Shown: positions 54,657-63,836 of the stretch, in pieces
How positions within the stretch are numbered: position 1 is the first letter of the stretch
Layout of the letters: each line of letters begins with the position of its first letter
From: Variovorax paradoxus NBRC 15149
GTDB taxonomy: Bacteria; Pseudomonadota; Gammaproteobacteria; Burkholderiales; Burkholderiaceae_C
Direction of reading: 5' to 3'
Assembly (NCBI RefSeq): GCF_001591365.1
Contig: NZ_BCUT01000001.1
Span: 1,922,001-1,986,000, forward strand
Length of the DNA stretch: 64,000 nucleotides
Position numbers and translations under genes: made by a program
Notes under the pieces: generated by a model
The model's database searches: none
Seen by the model: only the letters and a program-made list of their open reading frames with translations
Told to the model about the DNA's origin: nothing

Positions 54657-56044
54657 ATGGATTTGCAGCAACCGCAACAACCGCACCTCGACGCCGTTCT
54701 CCTGGCCGCCTTGCGCGCGGCACCGCGCCGGTATCGCCTGCCTCCTCTGCCGGTCGATGCCGAGGCGGCCGTGGCGGGCGGCACGCAGGCCACGCTCGCC
54801 TTTGCGATCGAGGCCGCGCGCACCGGGCCCGCACCAGGCATCCAGGCGCTTTTCACCCGCGCGCTGGCGCAGTTGATCCGCGAGGCGCTCGCGCCCGAAC
54901 GCGGCGACCCGGCGTTCCAGGCCGCCATGCTGCAGGCGCGGGACGCGCAGGTGCATGAGCATGTGCAGCTGTCCCGGCAGCGCGCGGCCGATCGGCGCAC
55001 CCTCAGGATGGCGGTCGATGCCATCGCGCATCCCGGCAAGCTGCGGCGCGAGGCGGCCGGCGCCCTGCGCGACGCGCTGGCCCGGCTGCACGGCCTTGCG
55101 GCCGCGGGCGCATGGGCGGAACTGGCAGAGGCCATCGGGCAGCTGCTCGCGCAGGAACTCCCCGGCCCCGGAAATTTCCGCGCGCCGCTGGAAGCGATCC
55201 ACGCAAGCCCCGCGCTGCGGCGGCTGGTGCGCGGCAGCGAGCTGCTCCGGCGCGAGAGCGTGCAGCGCTACCAGGCGCTGTGCGAACGGCGCGGACCGCT
55301 CGCGGGCAGCGATGCCGCGGCCGCCGAAGGGCGCGCATCGGCGCAGCAGGGCCGGATCGCCGAACACGCCGCGGTCGAGGCCTTCCGCGAGATCGCCGGC
55401 ATGCTGAACCGCCATTGCAAGGGAGCCGCCACCTACCGCGTCGCACGCGGTCTTCGCACGCCGCGCGGCTTTCCGGGAGAAGCGAGCAAGGCCAAGGAGG
55501 AGTGGGACGCCGCCATCGTGCGCGGAGGCGATGCGGGTGGCGCCAGCCTCGTTCTCCTTGCCGAAACCAAGGCCTCGCCCGCCGCGGCCACCTCCGACTT
55601 TCCGCGCCTGCTGCGCGGCCTGCGGCGCCTTGCGAAGGCCGACGCCGACGCGGTCTACGCCTTTGCATCGGCCGACGGCGAGCAGCGCATTGCCGGCGCC
55701 TCGCTGCAGGGCCTGCGCCCGGCCCGCCGCCTGTTGCCGCCCCACGTGATCTATTGCTGCTCGGCACCGCCCGAGGCCTTGCCGCAGCCGCTGGGCGCCG
55801 CAACCAGGGCCGTGCTGCTTGCCGAGCCCGCGAGCCTGGCCTTCGCGCAACAGCTCGCACGCGGCGAGGCGCCATCGCATGCCGCACTGGCCCGGTCTGG
55901 CACGCGCTGGCCACGGCACCGCGGCTGCAGGCCGCATTGCACCAGTACGAAACCGCGCAGAAGGCACGCGCGGCCATGCTGCATCCGGACGACCTGCTGG
56001 CGTCGGTGGCGCACGGCCTGGAGCGTTCCTACTCTTCCTCCTGA
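54657..56044 (+). pseudogene. Unknown gene broken by a single-base frameshift
   Basis: The first frame, from ATG 54657, encodes about 410 residues of a helical protein ending in FAQQLARGEAPSHAALAR. Near 55895 the sense of the frame changes: the next frame gives VWHALATAPRLQAALHQYETAQKARAAMLHPDDLLASVAHGLERSYSSS and a stop at 56044. The junction CCCGGTCTGG fits loss of one G from CCCGGGTCTGG. The protein contains EEWDAAIVRGGDAGGASLVLLAETKAS, whose E-D-ExK pattern recalls PD-(D/E)XK nucleases but is only suggestive. The true stop overlaps the convergent mscS end by 16 bases, as expected for an intact ancestor. Confidence 0.7.
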
Positions 56045-57144
56045 GTGGCCAGTTCCTTCGCCACCGCGCGCCGGCCCTCGGGCGACAGCACGTGCAGGGA
56101 TCGCGCCGGAATCGCAAACTCCACGCCCAGCCGCGCGAACTCGCGCATCATCTGCAGGTTGAGGCGCTGCTGCTCGTCCATGTAGAGCCCGTAGTCCGGC
56201 GTGGTCACGAAGTACACGACCTCGAAGTCGAGCGAGCTCTCGCCGAAGGCCTGGAAGTGCACGCGGTCCAGCCGCAGCGACGGTCGCGACTCGATCAACC
56301 GCTTCACGATGCCCGGTATGGCCTCCAGCTGTTCGGGCGTGCTGCGGTAGCTCACGCCAAACTTGAAGGCAATGCGGCGCTCGTCCATGCGGCGATAGTT
56401 CTTCACGGTCTGCTTGAGCAGGTCGGTGTTGCCGATCACGATCTGCTCGCCGCTCAGGCTGCGCAGGCGCGTGGTCTTGAGGCCCACGTGCTGCACTGTG
56501 CCCGAGAGCCCGCCGACACCGATCGCATCGCCCACCTCGAAGGGCTTGTCGACCGCGATGGACAGCGAGGCGAACAGGTCGCCCAGGATGTTCTGCATCG
56601 CAAGCGCGATCGCAATGCCGCCCACGCCCAGGCTGGCGACGAAGGCGGTGATGTTGACGCCCAGGTTCGACAGCACCGCCAGCAGGATCACCGCCCACAG
56701 CACGGTGCGCATCGACCACGACATCAGCGTGGCCGATGCGCTGACCTGCGTCATGCTCGCGGAGGCGTGGCGCTGCTCGTAGCGGCGCAGCCCGAAGCCG
56801 ATGGCCCGGGTGAACCACAGGCCCGCCTGCAGCGCAATGGCAATGAACCACAGCTGCCCGACGCGCTGGTTCCAGCGCTCGGGCAACTCGAGCATGCCCA
56901 CGCCGACGAGCAGCGCGGCCAGCACCAGGAATGCGCGGTTGGTGCCGGCCAGCACTTCGACCACCGTGTCGTCGATGCGATTGCTCGTGTGCTGCGCGAT
57001 GCCGCGCATGCGCCCGATCATGTAGCGCAGCACCAGCCGCATCGCCAGGTAGGCGGCAAGCGCGGCGGCCACCGCCAGCGCCAGATCGGGCACCGGCAGC
57101 CCCAGCAGCGTTGCATCGGCCAGCGTGTCGAGCGCTTCGTTCAT
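56029..57144 (-). CDS. MscS-family mechanosensitive channel
   Basis: The 371-residue protein has four to five N-terminal helices, then the pore helix LGVGGIAIALAMQNILGDLFASLSI and the beta-domain VGDAIGVGGLSGTVQHVGLKTTRLRSLSGEQIVIGNTDLLKQTVKNYRRM. The length is intermediate, between E. coli MscS (286) and the larger MscK types. The ATG at 57144 was chosen as it fits the first helix; the upstream extension to 57219 is Arg/Ser-rich. MscS proteins release solutes at hypo-osmotic shock. Confidence 0.93.
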   Translation of the reverse strand: MNEALDTLADATLLGLPVPDLALAVAAALAAYLAMRLVLRYMIGRMRGIAQHTSNRIDDTVVEVLAGTNRAFLVLAALLVGVGMLELPERWNQRVGQLWFIAIALQAGLWFTRAIGFGLRRYEQRHASASMTQVSASATLMSWSMRTVLWAVILLAVLSNLGVNITAFVASLGVGGIAIALAMQNILGDLFASLSIAVDKPFEVGDAIGVGGLSGTVQHVGLKTTRLRSLSGEQIVIGNTDLLKQTVKNYRRMDERRIAFKFGVSYRSTPEQLEAIPGIVKRLIESRPSLRLDRVHFQAFGESSLDFEVVYFVTTPDYGLYMDEQQRLNLQMMREFARLGVEFAIPARSLHVLSPEGRRAVAKELATQEEE

Positions 57145-57244
57145 CGGAGAACGGCCTTTCCGGGCTTGGAGTGAAGGAAGATCATCGCTGCGGGTTGTGC
57201 GGCAAATATTGCCGCACATGCGAGAGCGCTACCCGGCGGCTCGC

Positions 57245-57628
57245 TCAGCTCTTCGGACGGACATGGATCTCCGGAAACTTCTCGTCGTAGAAAGCCATGC
57301 GGCCCTTCAGCGCCTGGTGCTCGTCGTACGGATCTTCGTATGACCAGATCGCGTCGTCGAGCTGCCGCTCGCCCACGTTCAGGCTGTAGTAGCTCGCGGT
57401 GCCCTTGAACGGGCATTCGGTCGTGGTCTGCGAACGCTTGAGCTTGTCCGTGCGGACGTCGGTGCGCGGAAAGTAGTAGCGCACCGGCGACTTGTCCTCG
57501 ACCACCTTGATCACGTCCGCCGAGCTCGCGACGACCATGCCTTCGACCTCGGCCTCCATCGGCTGGCGAAGCGGCTCCTCGCGCACCTGGTGGTCGGGCC
57601 ATTTCTGGTGTCCTGGTGATTTGCTCAT
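57245..57628 (-). CDS. DUF427 family protein
   Basis: This 127-residue protein has the DUF427 core: YYFPRTDVRTDKLKRSQTTTECPFKGTASYYSLNVG, and a C-terminal segment AIWSYEDPYDEHQALKGRMAFYDEK. The function of the family is not established. Its start ATG overlaps the stop of the alpha/beta-hydrolase gene by four bases, so the two are co-translated. Confidence 0.92.
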   Translation of the reverse strand: MSKSPGHQKWPDHQVREEPLRQPMEAEVEGMVVASSADVIKVVEDKSPVRYYFPRTDVRTDKLKRSQTTTECPFKGTASYYSLNVGERQLDDAIWSYEDPYDEHQALKGRMAFYDEKFPEIHVRPKS

Positions 57629-58347
57629 TTCTTGGTACTCCTGGAGGGATCGAGATGGTCCCGAAACCAGTCGCGCGCCAGCTTGGACACCGCGCCCAGC
57701 GCTTCGGGTTCCTCGAAAAGATGCGTGGCACCGGGCACGAGCGAAAGCCGCTTCTCGCCGCGCAGCACCGCAAGGGCTTGCCAGTTCATGTCGATCACCG
57801 GCCCGTCATTGCCGCCGACGATCAGCAGCGTGGGCGCGCGCACGCGCTCGAGCGCGGGCCCGGCCAGGTCGGGCCGCCCGCCGCGCGAGACCACGGCGTG
57901 CACCGCGTCGGGCCGCTGCGCCGCCGCCACCAGCGCGGCACCTGCACCGGTGCTCGCGCCGAAGTAGCCGATCCTCAGGCCCGCGGCGGGCTCGTAGTCG
58001 CACAGCCAGTCGGTCAGGCCGACGAGCCGGTCGGCCAGCATGTCGATGTCGAAGCGCAGCTCGCGCGTGCGCTCGTCGACGGCCTCTTCGTCGGAGGTCA
58101 GGAGGTCGACGAGCAGCGTGGCCAGCTTCGCCTCGTTGAGGCTCTCCGCGACCTGTCGGTTGCGCGGGCTGAAGCGGCTGCTGCCGCTGCCATGCGCAAA
58201 CAGCACGATCCCGCGCGAGGCCGCCGGCAGGCTCAGGTCGGCCTCCAGCGTGACGGAAGAGCGCAGCGGAATGCGGAGCGCGCGGCGCTCGAAGGGTCTG
58301 GATGGGGGGTCCAATTTGGCTTCCTTTGCGCGAGGCACTTCACACAT
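57625..58347 (-). CDS. Alpha/beta hydrolase (dienelactone-hydrolase-like)
   Basis: The 240-residue protein has the alpha/beta-hydrolase core: FAHGSGSSRFSPRNRQVAESL, nucleophile elbow FGASTGAG (Ser near 131), Asp in VGGNDGPVI and His in PGATHLFEEP. It looks related to small dienelactone-hydrolase-like proteins. The reaction is unknown. Its stop overlaps the DUF427 start. The AT-rich region 58348-58400 probably holds the promoter. Confidence 0.9.
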   Translation of the reverse strand: MCEVPRAKEAKLDPPSRPFERRALRIPLRSSVTLEADLSLPAASRGIVLFAHGSGSSRFSPRNRQVAESLNEAKLATLLVDLLTSDEEAVDERTRELRFDIDMLADRLVGLTDWLCDYEPAAGLRIGYFGASTGAGAALVAAAQRPDAVHAVVSRGGRPDLAGPALERVRAPTLLIVGGNDGPVIDMNWQALAVLRGEKRLSLVPGATHLFEEPEALGAVSKLARDWFRDHLDPSRSTKK

Positions 58348-58556
58348 TGCTCGGCCTCGCCATCGGTCACCTTAATTTTTTGCAGCGGTTCTTCTGTAGG
58401 GCGATGCTCACATTCGCGTAGGTGCAGTGGAGCGTTGCATATTGAAAGAAAACTGCGCTGCAGGTGGGTCCATGGCGCCGCGTGCTCATGGTGCGACGCG
58501 CTCCGTGCCAGGATTGATTGGCAGGCGCCGCATCGCGTCCCGCAAAGGAGGCCACC

Positions 58557-59048
58557 ATGAAAGTCGAGATCACGAAAGCACCCGTCGCACAAACGGAGAT
58601 GCTGGTTCGCAAGCCCGTCGCAGAGGTGTTCGAAGCGTTCATCGATCCCGGTGTGACAACCAACTTCTGGTTCACCAAAAGCAGCGGCCGGCTCGAGGCC
58701 GGCCGCGAAGTCAGATGGGACTGGGAGATGTATGGGGCATCCACATCGGTGCTCGTGAAAGACATCGAACCCGACAAGCGCATCGTGATCGAGTGGGACG
58801 GATACAGCGGCCGCACGACGGTCGAATGGACGTTCTCCGCACGCGAGGATGGAACGACCTATGTCGTCATCACGGAGTCTGGCTGGACAGGAGATGGCGA
58901 CGAACTCTTCAAGTACGTTGCCGAGTCGACCCAAGGCTTCACCTGGACGCTTGCAGGGCTCAAGGCATTTCTCGAGCATGGCATCAAGCTGAATCTTGTC
59001 GCGGACAAGAACCCCGATGCGCTCAAGGCTGGCTGGCAGCCGGCCTGA
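58557..59048 (+). CDS. SRPBCC/AHSA1-like protein
   Basis: The 163-residue protein has a START/Bet-v1-like fold of the AHSA1 type: VRKPVAEVFEAFIDPGVTTNFWFTKSSGRLEAGREVRWDWEMYGASTSV, and C-terminal TQGFTWTLAGLKAFLEHGIKLNLV. Members bind hydrophobic ligands or act as chaperone-like domains; ligand unknown. A strong AAAGGAGG precedes the ATG at 58557, so the earlier in-frame GTG/ATG at 58518 is not favoured. It is divergent from the hydrolase operon. Confidence 0.92.
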   Translation: MKVEITKAPVAQTEMLVRKPVAEVFEAFIDPGVTTNFWFTKSSGRLEAGREVRWDWEMYGASTSVLVKDIEPDKRIVIEWDGYSGRTTVEWTFSAREDGTTYVVITESGWTGDGDELFKYVAESTQGFTWTLAGLKAFLEHGIKLNLVADKNPDALKAGWQPA

Positions 59049-59081
59049 CCGTTCATTGCCTCTTGGCGCGCACGCGCGGGC

Positions 59082-60383
59082 TTAGAAAGTCTCCCAGTCT
59101 CCGCTGGCGGCCGACGTGCCCGCGATGGCCGCCACTGGCTTGCGCGGCGGTGCAGCGGCAAGTGCACGCCGAGCCGGCTGGACCGGCTGCTCGACACGCG
59201 CCTGGACGGGTGCGGGCCTGGGCGGCGCCGCGGCGGGTTCCTCTTCGTCGTCGTCGAGCTTGAAGGTGGCCACCACCTGCGAGAGGCTGTCGGCCTGTTC
59301 CTGCAGCGACTGGGCCGCGGCGGCCGCCTTCTCGACCAGCGCCGCGTTCTGCTGCGTCACCTGGTCCATCTGCGCGATCGCCTGGTTCACCTGCTCGATG
59401 CCCTGCGCCTGCTCGTGGCTGGCGGCCGTGATCTCCCCGATGATGTCCGTCACGCGCTTGACGCCGCTCACGATCTCTTCCATCGTCTTGCCGGCCTCGC
59501 CGACGAGTGCACTGCCCACGTCGACCTTGCCCACCGAATCGTCGATCAGGCCCTTGATCTCCTTGGCCGCCGCGGCCGAGCGTTGCGCGAGGCTTCTCAC
59601 TTCCGACGCGACCACCGCGAAGCCGCGGCCTTGTTCGCCTGCGCGCGCGGCTTCGACAGCCGCATTGAGCGCCAGGATGTTGGTCTGGAACGCGATGCCG
59701 TCGATCACGCCGATGATGTCGACGATCTTCCGGGAAGAAGCATTGATCGACGCCATGGTGTCGACCACCTGCCCCACCACGCTGCCGCCCTTCACGGCCA
59801 CTTCGGAGGCCGAGAGTGCGAGCTGGTTGGCCTGCCGTGCGTTGTCGGCGTTCTGCTTGACGGTGCTCGTGAGCTCTTCCATCGAGGCCGCGGTCTGCTC
59901 GAGCGAGCTCGCTTGCTCCTCGGTGCGCGAGGACAGCTCCTGGTTGCCGGCCGCGATCTGCCCGGACGCCACCACGATCGAGTCGGTCGACGCCTTGATG
60001 CGCGTCACCACGTCCGTCAGCGTGTCTTCCATCTCGCCCATGCCGCGCAGCAGCCGCCCGAAATCACCGCCGCGCTCGGTCTCGAATTCCTTGCTGAGGT
60101 CGCCCGAGGCCACGGTCTCCGCGATGAAGATCGCCTCGCCAAGCGGCTGCATGATGCTGCGCGCGAGCCAGATGCTGCAGCCCACGCCCGCCAGCAGCGC
60201 GGCGACCCCGAAGCCCGCCATGAGGTTGCGCGTCGACGCGATATGCCGTGCGAGCTCCGGGGCGACGCCGCTGCCGGCGACCTCCTGAAGGCCCGAGATG
60301 CCGATCGCGAGCCCCGTCGCCATCAACAGCAACACGATCCCGAACGCCGCGCCCAGCTGGGCACTGATCTTCCAATTGCGCAT
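59082..60383 (-). CDS. Methyl-accepting chemotaxis protein with a minimal periplasmic part
   Basis: The 433-residue receptor has two N-terminal helices (about 8-30 and 50-74) with only about 20 periplasmic residues between, a HAMP domain, and the signalling tip [47 protein letters not shown]. It ends in the pentapeptide DWETF, which tethers CheR/CheB. With so small a sensor it probably responds to an internal or membrane-bound signal, such as redox or energy state. It is monocistronic. Confidence 0.94.
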   Translation of the reverse strand: MRNWKISAQLGAAFGIVLLLMATGLAIGISGLQEVAGSGVAPELARHIASTRNLMAGFGVAALLAGVGCSIWLARSIMQPLGEAIFIAETVASGDLSKEFETERGGDFGRLLRGMGEMEDTLTDVVTRIKASTDSIVVASGQIAAGNQELSSRTEEQASSLEQTAASMEELTSTVKQNADNARQANQLALSASEVAVKGGSVVGQVVDTMASINASSRKIVDIIGVIDGIAFQTNILALNAAVEAARAGEQGRGFAVVASEVRSLAQRSAAAAKEIKGLIDDSVGKVDVGSALVGEAGKTMEEIVSGVKRVTDIIGEITAASHEQAQGIEQVNQAIAQMDQVTQQNAALVEKAAAAAQSLQEQADSLSQVVATFKLDDDEEEPAAAPPRPAPVQARVEQPVQPARRALAAAPPRKPVAAIAGTSAASGDWETF

Positions 60384-60539
60384 GTGCTTTTTCCGTGACG
60401 GCCGCCGATGCGGGGCCAGGTTGCCTGGTATATCGGCAGTGCGGCGGCGGAACTTGAGGGGGTGGGTCTAGGCGTAAACCCGGGGTTCGCCCTACGAGCG
60501 CCCGGCCTGGCGCGGAACGCTGCGGGCCGCCCTGGAATG

Positions 60540-60578
60540 AAAAAAGCCCCAAGCAGTTGATCTACTTAGGGCTTTTTT
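60540..60578 (-). terminator. Rho-independent terminator after tRNA-Phe
   Basis: AAAAAAGCCC/GGGCTTTTTT forms a stem with about 18 bases between, ending in six T on the minus strand. It lies about 40 bases past the tRNA 3' end. The symmetric A and T runs make it usable in both directions. Confidence 0.85.
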
Positions 60579-60617
60579 GATTTTGATGGTCGCCTGCGGA
60601 CGACCTCAAAATGATGA

Positions 60618-60693
60618 ATGGTGGCCTGGGGCGGAATCGAACCACCGACACGCGGATTTTCAATCCGCTGCTCTACCAACTGAGCTACCGGGC
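60618..60693 (-). tRNA. tRNA-Phe (GAA)
   Basis: A 76-nt cloverleaf with encoded CCA: acceptor GGCCCGG/CCAGGCC, D arm AGCTCAGTTGGTAGAGC, anticodon arm GCGGA-TTGAAAA-TCCGC with anticodon GAA, and T arm GGTGG-TTCGATT-CCGCC. One acceptor pair, C5-A68, is mismatched. It starts 19 bases after the NtrX-like gene on the same strand and may be read through from it. Confidence 0.96.
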
Positions 60694-60712
60694 CTTGGTG
60701 TGCAGCCTTAAA

Positions 60713-61414
60713 TTATACAGCGCTTCTGCGCCCTCTCGAAAGATCGACGCCAAGTTGTTTGAGCTTGCGGTAGAGATGGGTGCGTTCCAGGCCGGTCTTC
60801 TCGGCCACGCGGGTCATCGAGCCGTTCTCCATGGCCAGGTGGAATTCGAAGTAGGCCTTCTCGAAGCCGTCGCGTGCATCGCGCAGCGGGCGGTCGAGGT
60901 CGAAGCTCTGGGTCGACTGCGGGCCCGCGTCGGGCACCGGCACGGAGGCGAGCGAGGCCAGCAGCAGGCTGTCGCCGGTGGTGGTGATGGCGGCCGAGGG
61001 GTTGATGCCCGGGGCCGGGGGCACCACGCCCGCCGCCGCGCGCCTGGCGTTCTCGCGCGCGAGGCCCTGCTCGACGGCCTTCAGGAGCTTCTGCAGCGTG
61101 ATGGGTTTTTCGAGGAAAGCGAAGGCGCCGATGCGGGTGGCGTCGACGGCGGTGTCGATGGTGGCGTGGCCGCTCATCATGATGACGGGCATGCTCAGCA
61201 GCCCGGCGGTGGACCATTCCTTGAGCAGCGTCACGCCGTCGGTGTCGGGCATCCAGATGTCGAGCAGCACGAGGTCGGGCCGTGCGCGCTGCCGCGCTGC
61301 GCGTGCCTCGGCCGCGTTTTCCGCCAACTCCACGTTGTGGCCTTCGTCATTGAGAATTTCGAAGAGCAGGTCCCTAATGCCCAGCTCGTCATCGACCACG
61401 AGAATGTTTGCCAT
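60713..61414 (-). CDS. NtrX-like response regulator (receiver plus Fis-type HTH, no AAA+ domain)
   Basis: The 233-residue protein has a receiver domain (VVDDELGIRDLLFEILNDEGH, phospho-Asp in VLLDIWMPD, MMSGHATIDTAV and LEKPI) and a C-terminal Fis-like HTH (FEKAYFEFHLAMENGSMTRVAEKTGLERTHLYRKLKQLGVD). The sigma-54 activator AAA+ domain of true NtrX, about 240 residues, is replaced by a linker of about 50 residues. It should act as a DNA-binding regulator without sigma-54 ATPase. It follows the NtrY gene by 91 bases. Confidence 0.92.
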   Translation of the reverse strand: MANILVVDDELGIRDLLFEILNDEGHNVELAENAAEARAARQRARPDLVLLDIWMPDTDGVTLLKEWSTAGLLSMPVIMMSGHATIDTAVDATRIGAFAFLEKPITLQKLLKAVEQGLARENARRAAAGVVPPAPGINPSAAITTTGDSLLLASLASVPVPDAGPQSTQSFDLDRPLRDARDGFEKAYFEFHLAMENGSMTRVAEKTGLERTHLYRKLKQLGVDLSRGRRSAV

Positions 61415-61505
61415 GAGTGCTGCTTGTTGTATGCGCCGGTATCTGCAATGTGTGTAGGGTCCGCCAGCCGCCCCATCGTCTGCGCGCGACGGGTTTCTTT
61501 CACGC

Positions 61506-63836
61506 TCAGGCGGCGGAAGACTTCGGATCTTCGGTGTGAGCGACCGCTGTTTGCGGCTCGCCTGCCAGCGCGAATGATAGCGAGACTTGCGCCCCTGCTA
61601 CAGCCCCATCGACAACGCGGTTGGAAAGCTCGATGCGCGCGCCGTGCTCGTCCGCGATCTTCTTGACCACGGCCAGTCCCAAACCTGTACCTTTTGTTTT
61701 CGTGGTGACGTAGGGCTCGAAGGCGCGCTTGAGGATGTTCTCGGCAAAGCCCGGCCCGCTGTCCTGCACGGTGAGGCGCACGCGCTGGCCCGAATCGCCC
61801 AGGCGGGTGCGGATGACGACCTCGCCGGCGCGGCCGGTGGTGCTGGCGGCGGCCTCGGCGGCGTCCTGGGCGTTCTGCAGCAGGTTGTGGATGACCTGGC
61901 GGATCTGCTGGGCGTCGCCGCGGATGGGCGGGCAGCGTTCGTCGAGCTCGGAGCGCAGCGCGATGGGCGCGTTCTCGGCGCTGTAGAGCTGCAGCACGTC
62001 GGCCAGCAGCGCGTTGAGGTCGACCGGCTTCAGGTCGGCCGCGGGCAGGCGGGCGTAGTCGCGGAATTCGTTGACCAGCCGCTTCATGGCGTCGACCTGG
62101 TCGACGATGGTCTTGACCGACTTGACGAGCACGGCCTGCTCGGGCGGCGCGACCTTGCCCGAGAGCTTCATTTCGAGCCGCTCGGCCGAGAGCTGGATGG
62201 GCGTGAGCGGGTTCTTGATCTCGTGGGCCAGGCGGCGCGCCACTTCGCCCCAGGCCTGGGCGCGCTGGGCGGAGACGATTTCGGAGATGTCGTCGAACAC
62301 CAGCAGCCGCGCGGCCCCCGGCAGCTCGGCGCCGCGCGCCACGATGTTGATGGCGCTGTCCTGCTGCGGCAGGTCGGTGCCGCTGGCATGCAGCTCGAAG
62401 GCGTGCTGCCAGTGGTCCAGGCCGTGCTGCAGGCGCTCGACCTGGAATTCGTCGAACTGCTGCTGCACGCTGTTGCCGAAGTCCGCGAGCCCGGGCACCT
62501 GGGCGAGCGGCATGCCCTCGTAGGCGGCCAGGGGCGCGCGCAGCACGCGGGTGGCGCCGGGGTTGGTGGAAAGGATGGTGCCCTTGGCGTCGAGCACGAT
62601 CACGCCGGAGGTCAGGTTGTCCAGGATGGTCTGCAGGTTGGCGCGGGCGGCGTCGAGCTGGCCCATGGTTTTTTCGACGGCGCCGCGGGCATCGGCCAGT
62701 TGCTGGGTCATGACGGCGAAGGAGCGCGTGAGGCCGCCCAGCTCGTCCTTGCCCTGCAGCACGGCGGTCGGCCGCAGGTCGCCGCCGGCCACCTGGCGCA
62801 CGCCGTCCGCCAGCACGAGCAGCGGCCGCGCGAGCTGGTTGCCGAACAGCACGGCCAGCAGCACGGCGCCGAACACGGCCAGGAAAAGGCTCAGCGTGAG
62901 GGTGCCGATGTACATGCGCCGCAGGCCCTCGCGGGCCAGGGCCCGCTCCTGGTATTCGCGGTTGGCCTCCTGCACGGCGAGTGCGTTGGCCACCACCGCG
63001 GGCGGCAGCGGCTGCGTCACCTGCAGGAAGCGCGGCGCCGTGTCGAAGTCGAAGCCCGGCCGCTGCACCATCGCGAGGGCGCGCACGCTGGCAGGCGGCA
63101 CGTTGGCGCCCGGCGCCGCGGTTTCGTCCAGGCCCTCGATGTGGGCGATGGCGCGGTCGGCGCGCACCTGCCGCAGCTGCTGGGTGGTCGGCCGCTCGGG
63201 GTTGAGCTGGAAGCGCGAGGCGCCGGCGCCGGCCACCAGCTGGCCGGTGCCGGTCCAGAGCACCACGTCGCTGGCCTGGAGCTGGTCGCGGATGCGCTCG
63301 AGGACGAGGCCGGCGCTCGCGTCGGGCACCTGCACCAGCTGGGCGCTGGCCACGCGCGTCTTGGCGGCCAGGTCGTCCGCAAGCGAGTCGAGCGTGGCGC
63401 GGCCGAGGTTCAGGCCGGCGTCGAGCGCGCCCTCCACCTTGACGTCGAACCAGCTTTCGATCGAACGCGCCACGAACTGGTAGGACACCACGTAGACCAG
63501 CGCGCCCGGCACCACGCCCACGAGCGCGAAGATGGCCGCCAGCTTGATGAGCAGGCGGCTGCCGAACTTGCCCTGGCGCAGCCGCCGCAGCAGCCGGAAG
63601 GCGACCCAGCCGATCACCAGCACCAGCAGCACCGCCACCACCACGTTGATGCCGAAAAGGCGCACGTAGTAGCGCTCGTACAGCGCGCGGTTGTTGGTGG
63701 CCTGGGCCAGCAGGAACATCAGCACCAGGCCGATGGCCGTGACCAGCGCGGCGCCCACGCCCACGGCCCAGCGCAGCGCGCGCGCGCGGCGGGCGGCGGG
63801 CGTGGCCGCTGCGCCGCTGCGCGGCTTGCTGCTCAC
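61506..63836 (-). CDS. NtrY-like membrane sensor histidine kinase
   Basis: The 776-residue kinase has several N-terminal helices, a periplasmic region of about 180 residues, HAMP (NQLARPLLVLADGVRQVAGGDLRP), PAS, a HisKA domain with VARRLAHEIKNPLTPIQLSAERL (phospho-His), and HATPase motifs NLLQNAQDAAE, VQDSGPGFAE and TKGTGLGLAVVKKI. It should phosphorylate the NtrX-like regulator. The GTG start at 63836 overlaps the DUF4390 stop (GTGA). Confidence 0.93.
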   Translation of the reverse strand: MSSKPRSGAAATPAARRARALRWAVGVGAALVTAIGLVLMFLLAQATNNRALYERYYVRLFGINVVVAVLLVLVIGWVAFRLLRRLRQGKFGSRLLIKLAAIFALVGVVPGALVYVVSYQFVARSIESWFDVKVEGALDAGLNLGRATLDSLADDLAAKTRVASAQLVQVPDASAGLVLERIRDQLQASDVVLWTGTGQLVAGAGASRFQLNPERPTTQQLRQVRADRAIAHIEGLDETAAPGANVPPASVRALAMVQRPGFDFDTAPRFLQVTQPLPPAVVANALAVQEANREYQERALAREGLRRMYIGTLTLSLFLAVFGAVLLAVLFGNQLARPLLVLADGVRQVAGGDLRPTAVLQGKDELGGLTRSFAVMTQQLADARGAVEKTMGQLDAARANLQTILDNLTSGVIVLDAKGTILSTNPGATRVLRAPLAAYEGMPLAQVPGLADFGNSVQQQFDEFQVERLQHGLDHWQHAFELHASGTDLPQQDSAINIVARGAELPGAARLLVFDDISEIVSAQRAQAWGEVARRLAHEIKNPLTPIQLSAERLEMKLSGKVAPPEQAVLVKSVKTIVDQVDAMKRLVNEFRDYARLPAADLKPVDLNALLADVLQLYSAENAPIALRSELDERCPPIRGDAQQIRQVIHNLLQNAQDAAEAAASTTGRAGEVVIRTRLGDSGQRVRLTVQDSGPGFAENILKRAFEPYVTTKTKGTGLGLAVVKKIADEHGARIELSNRVVDGAVAGAQVSLSFALAGEPQTAVAHTEDPKSSAA

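Noticed and set aside
58233..58979. 248-codon minus frame over the SRPBCC gene
   Set aside because: Antisense to a gene with a strong ribosome-binding site and a clear fold; cysteine-rich composition and no domain.
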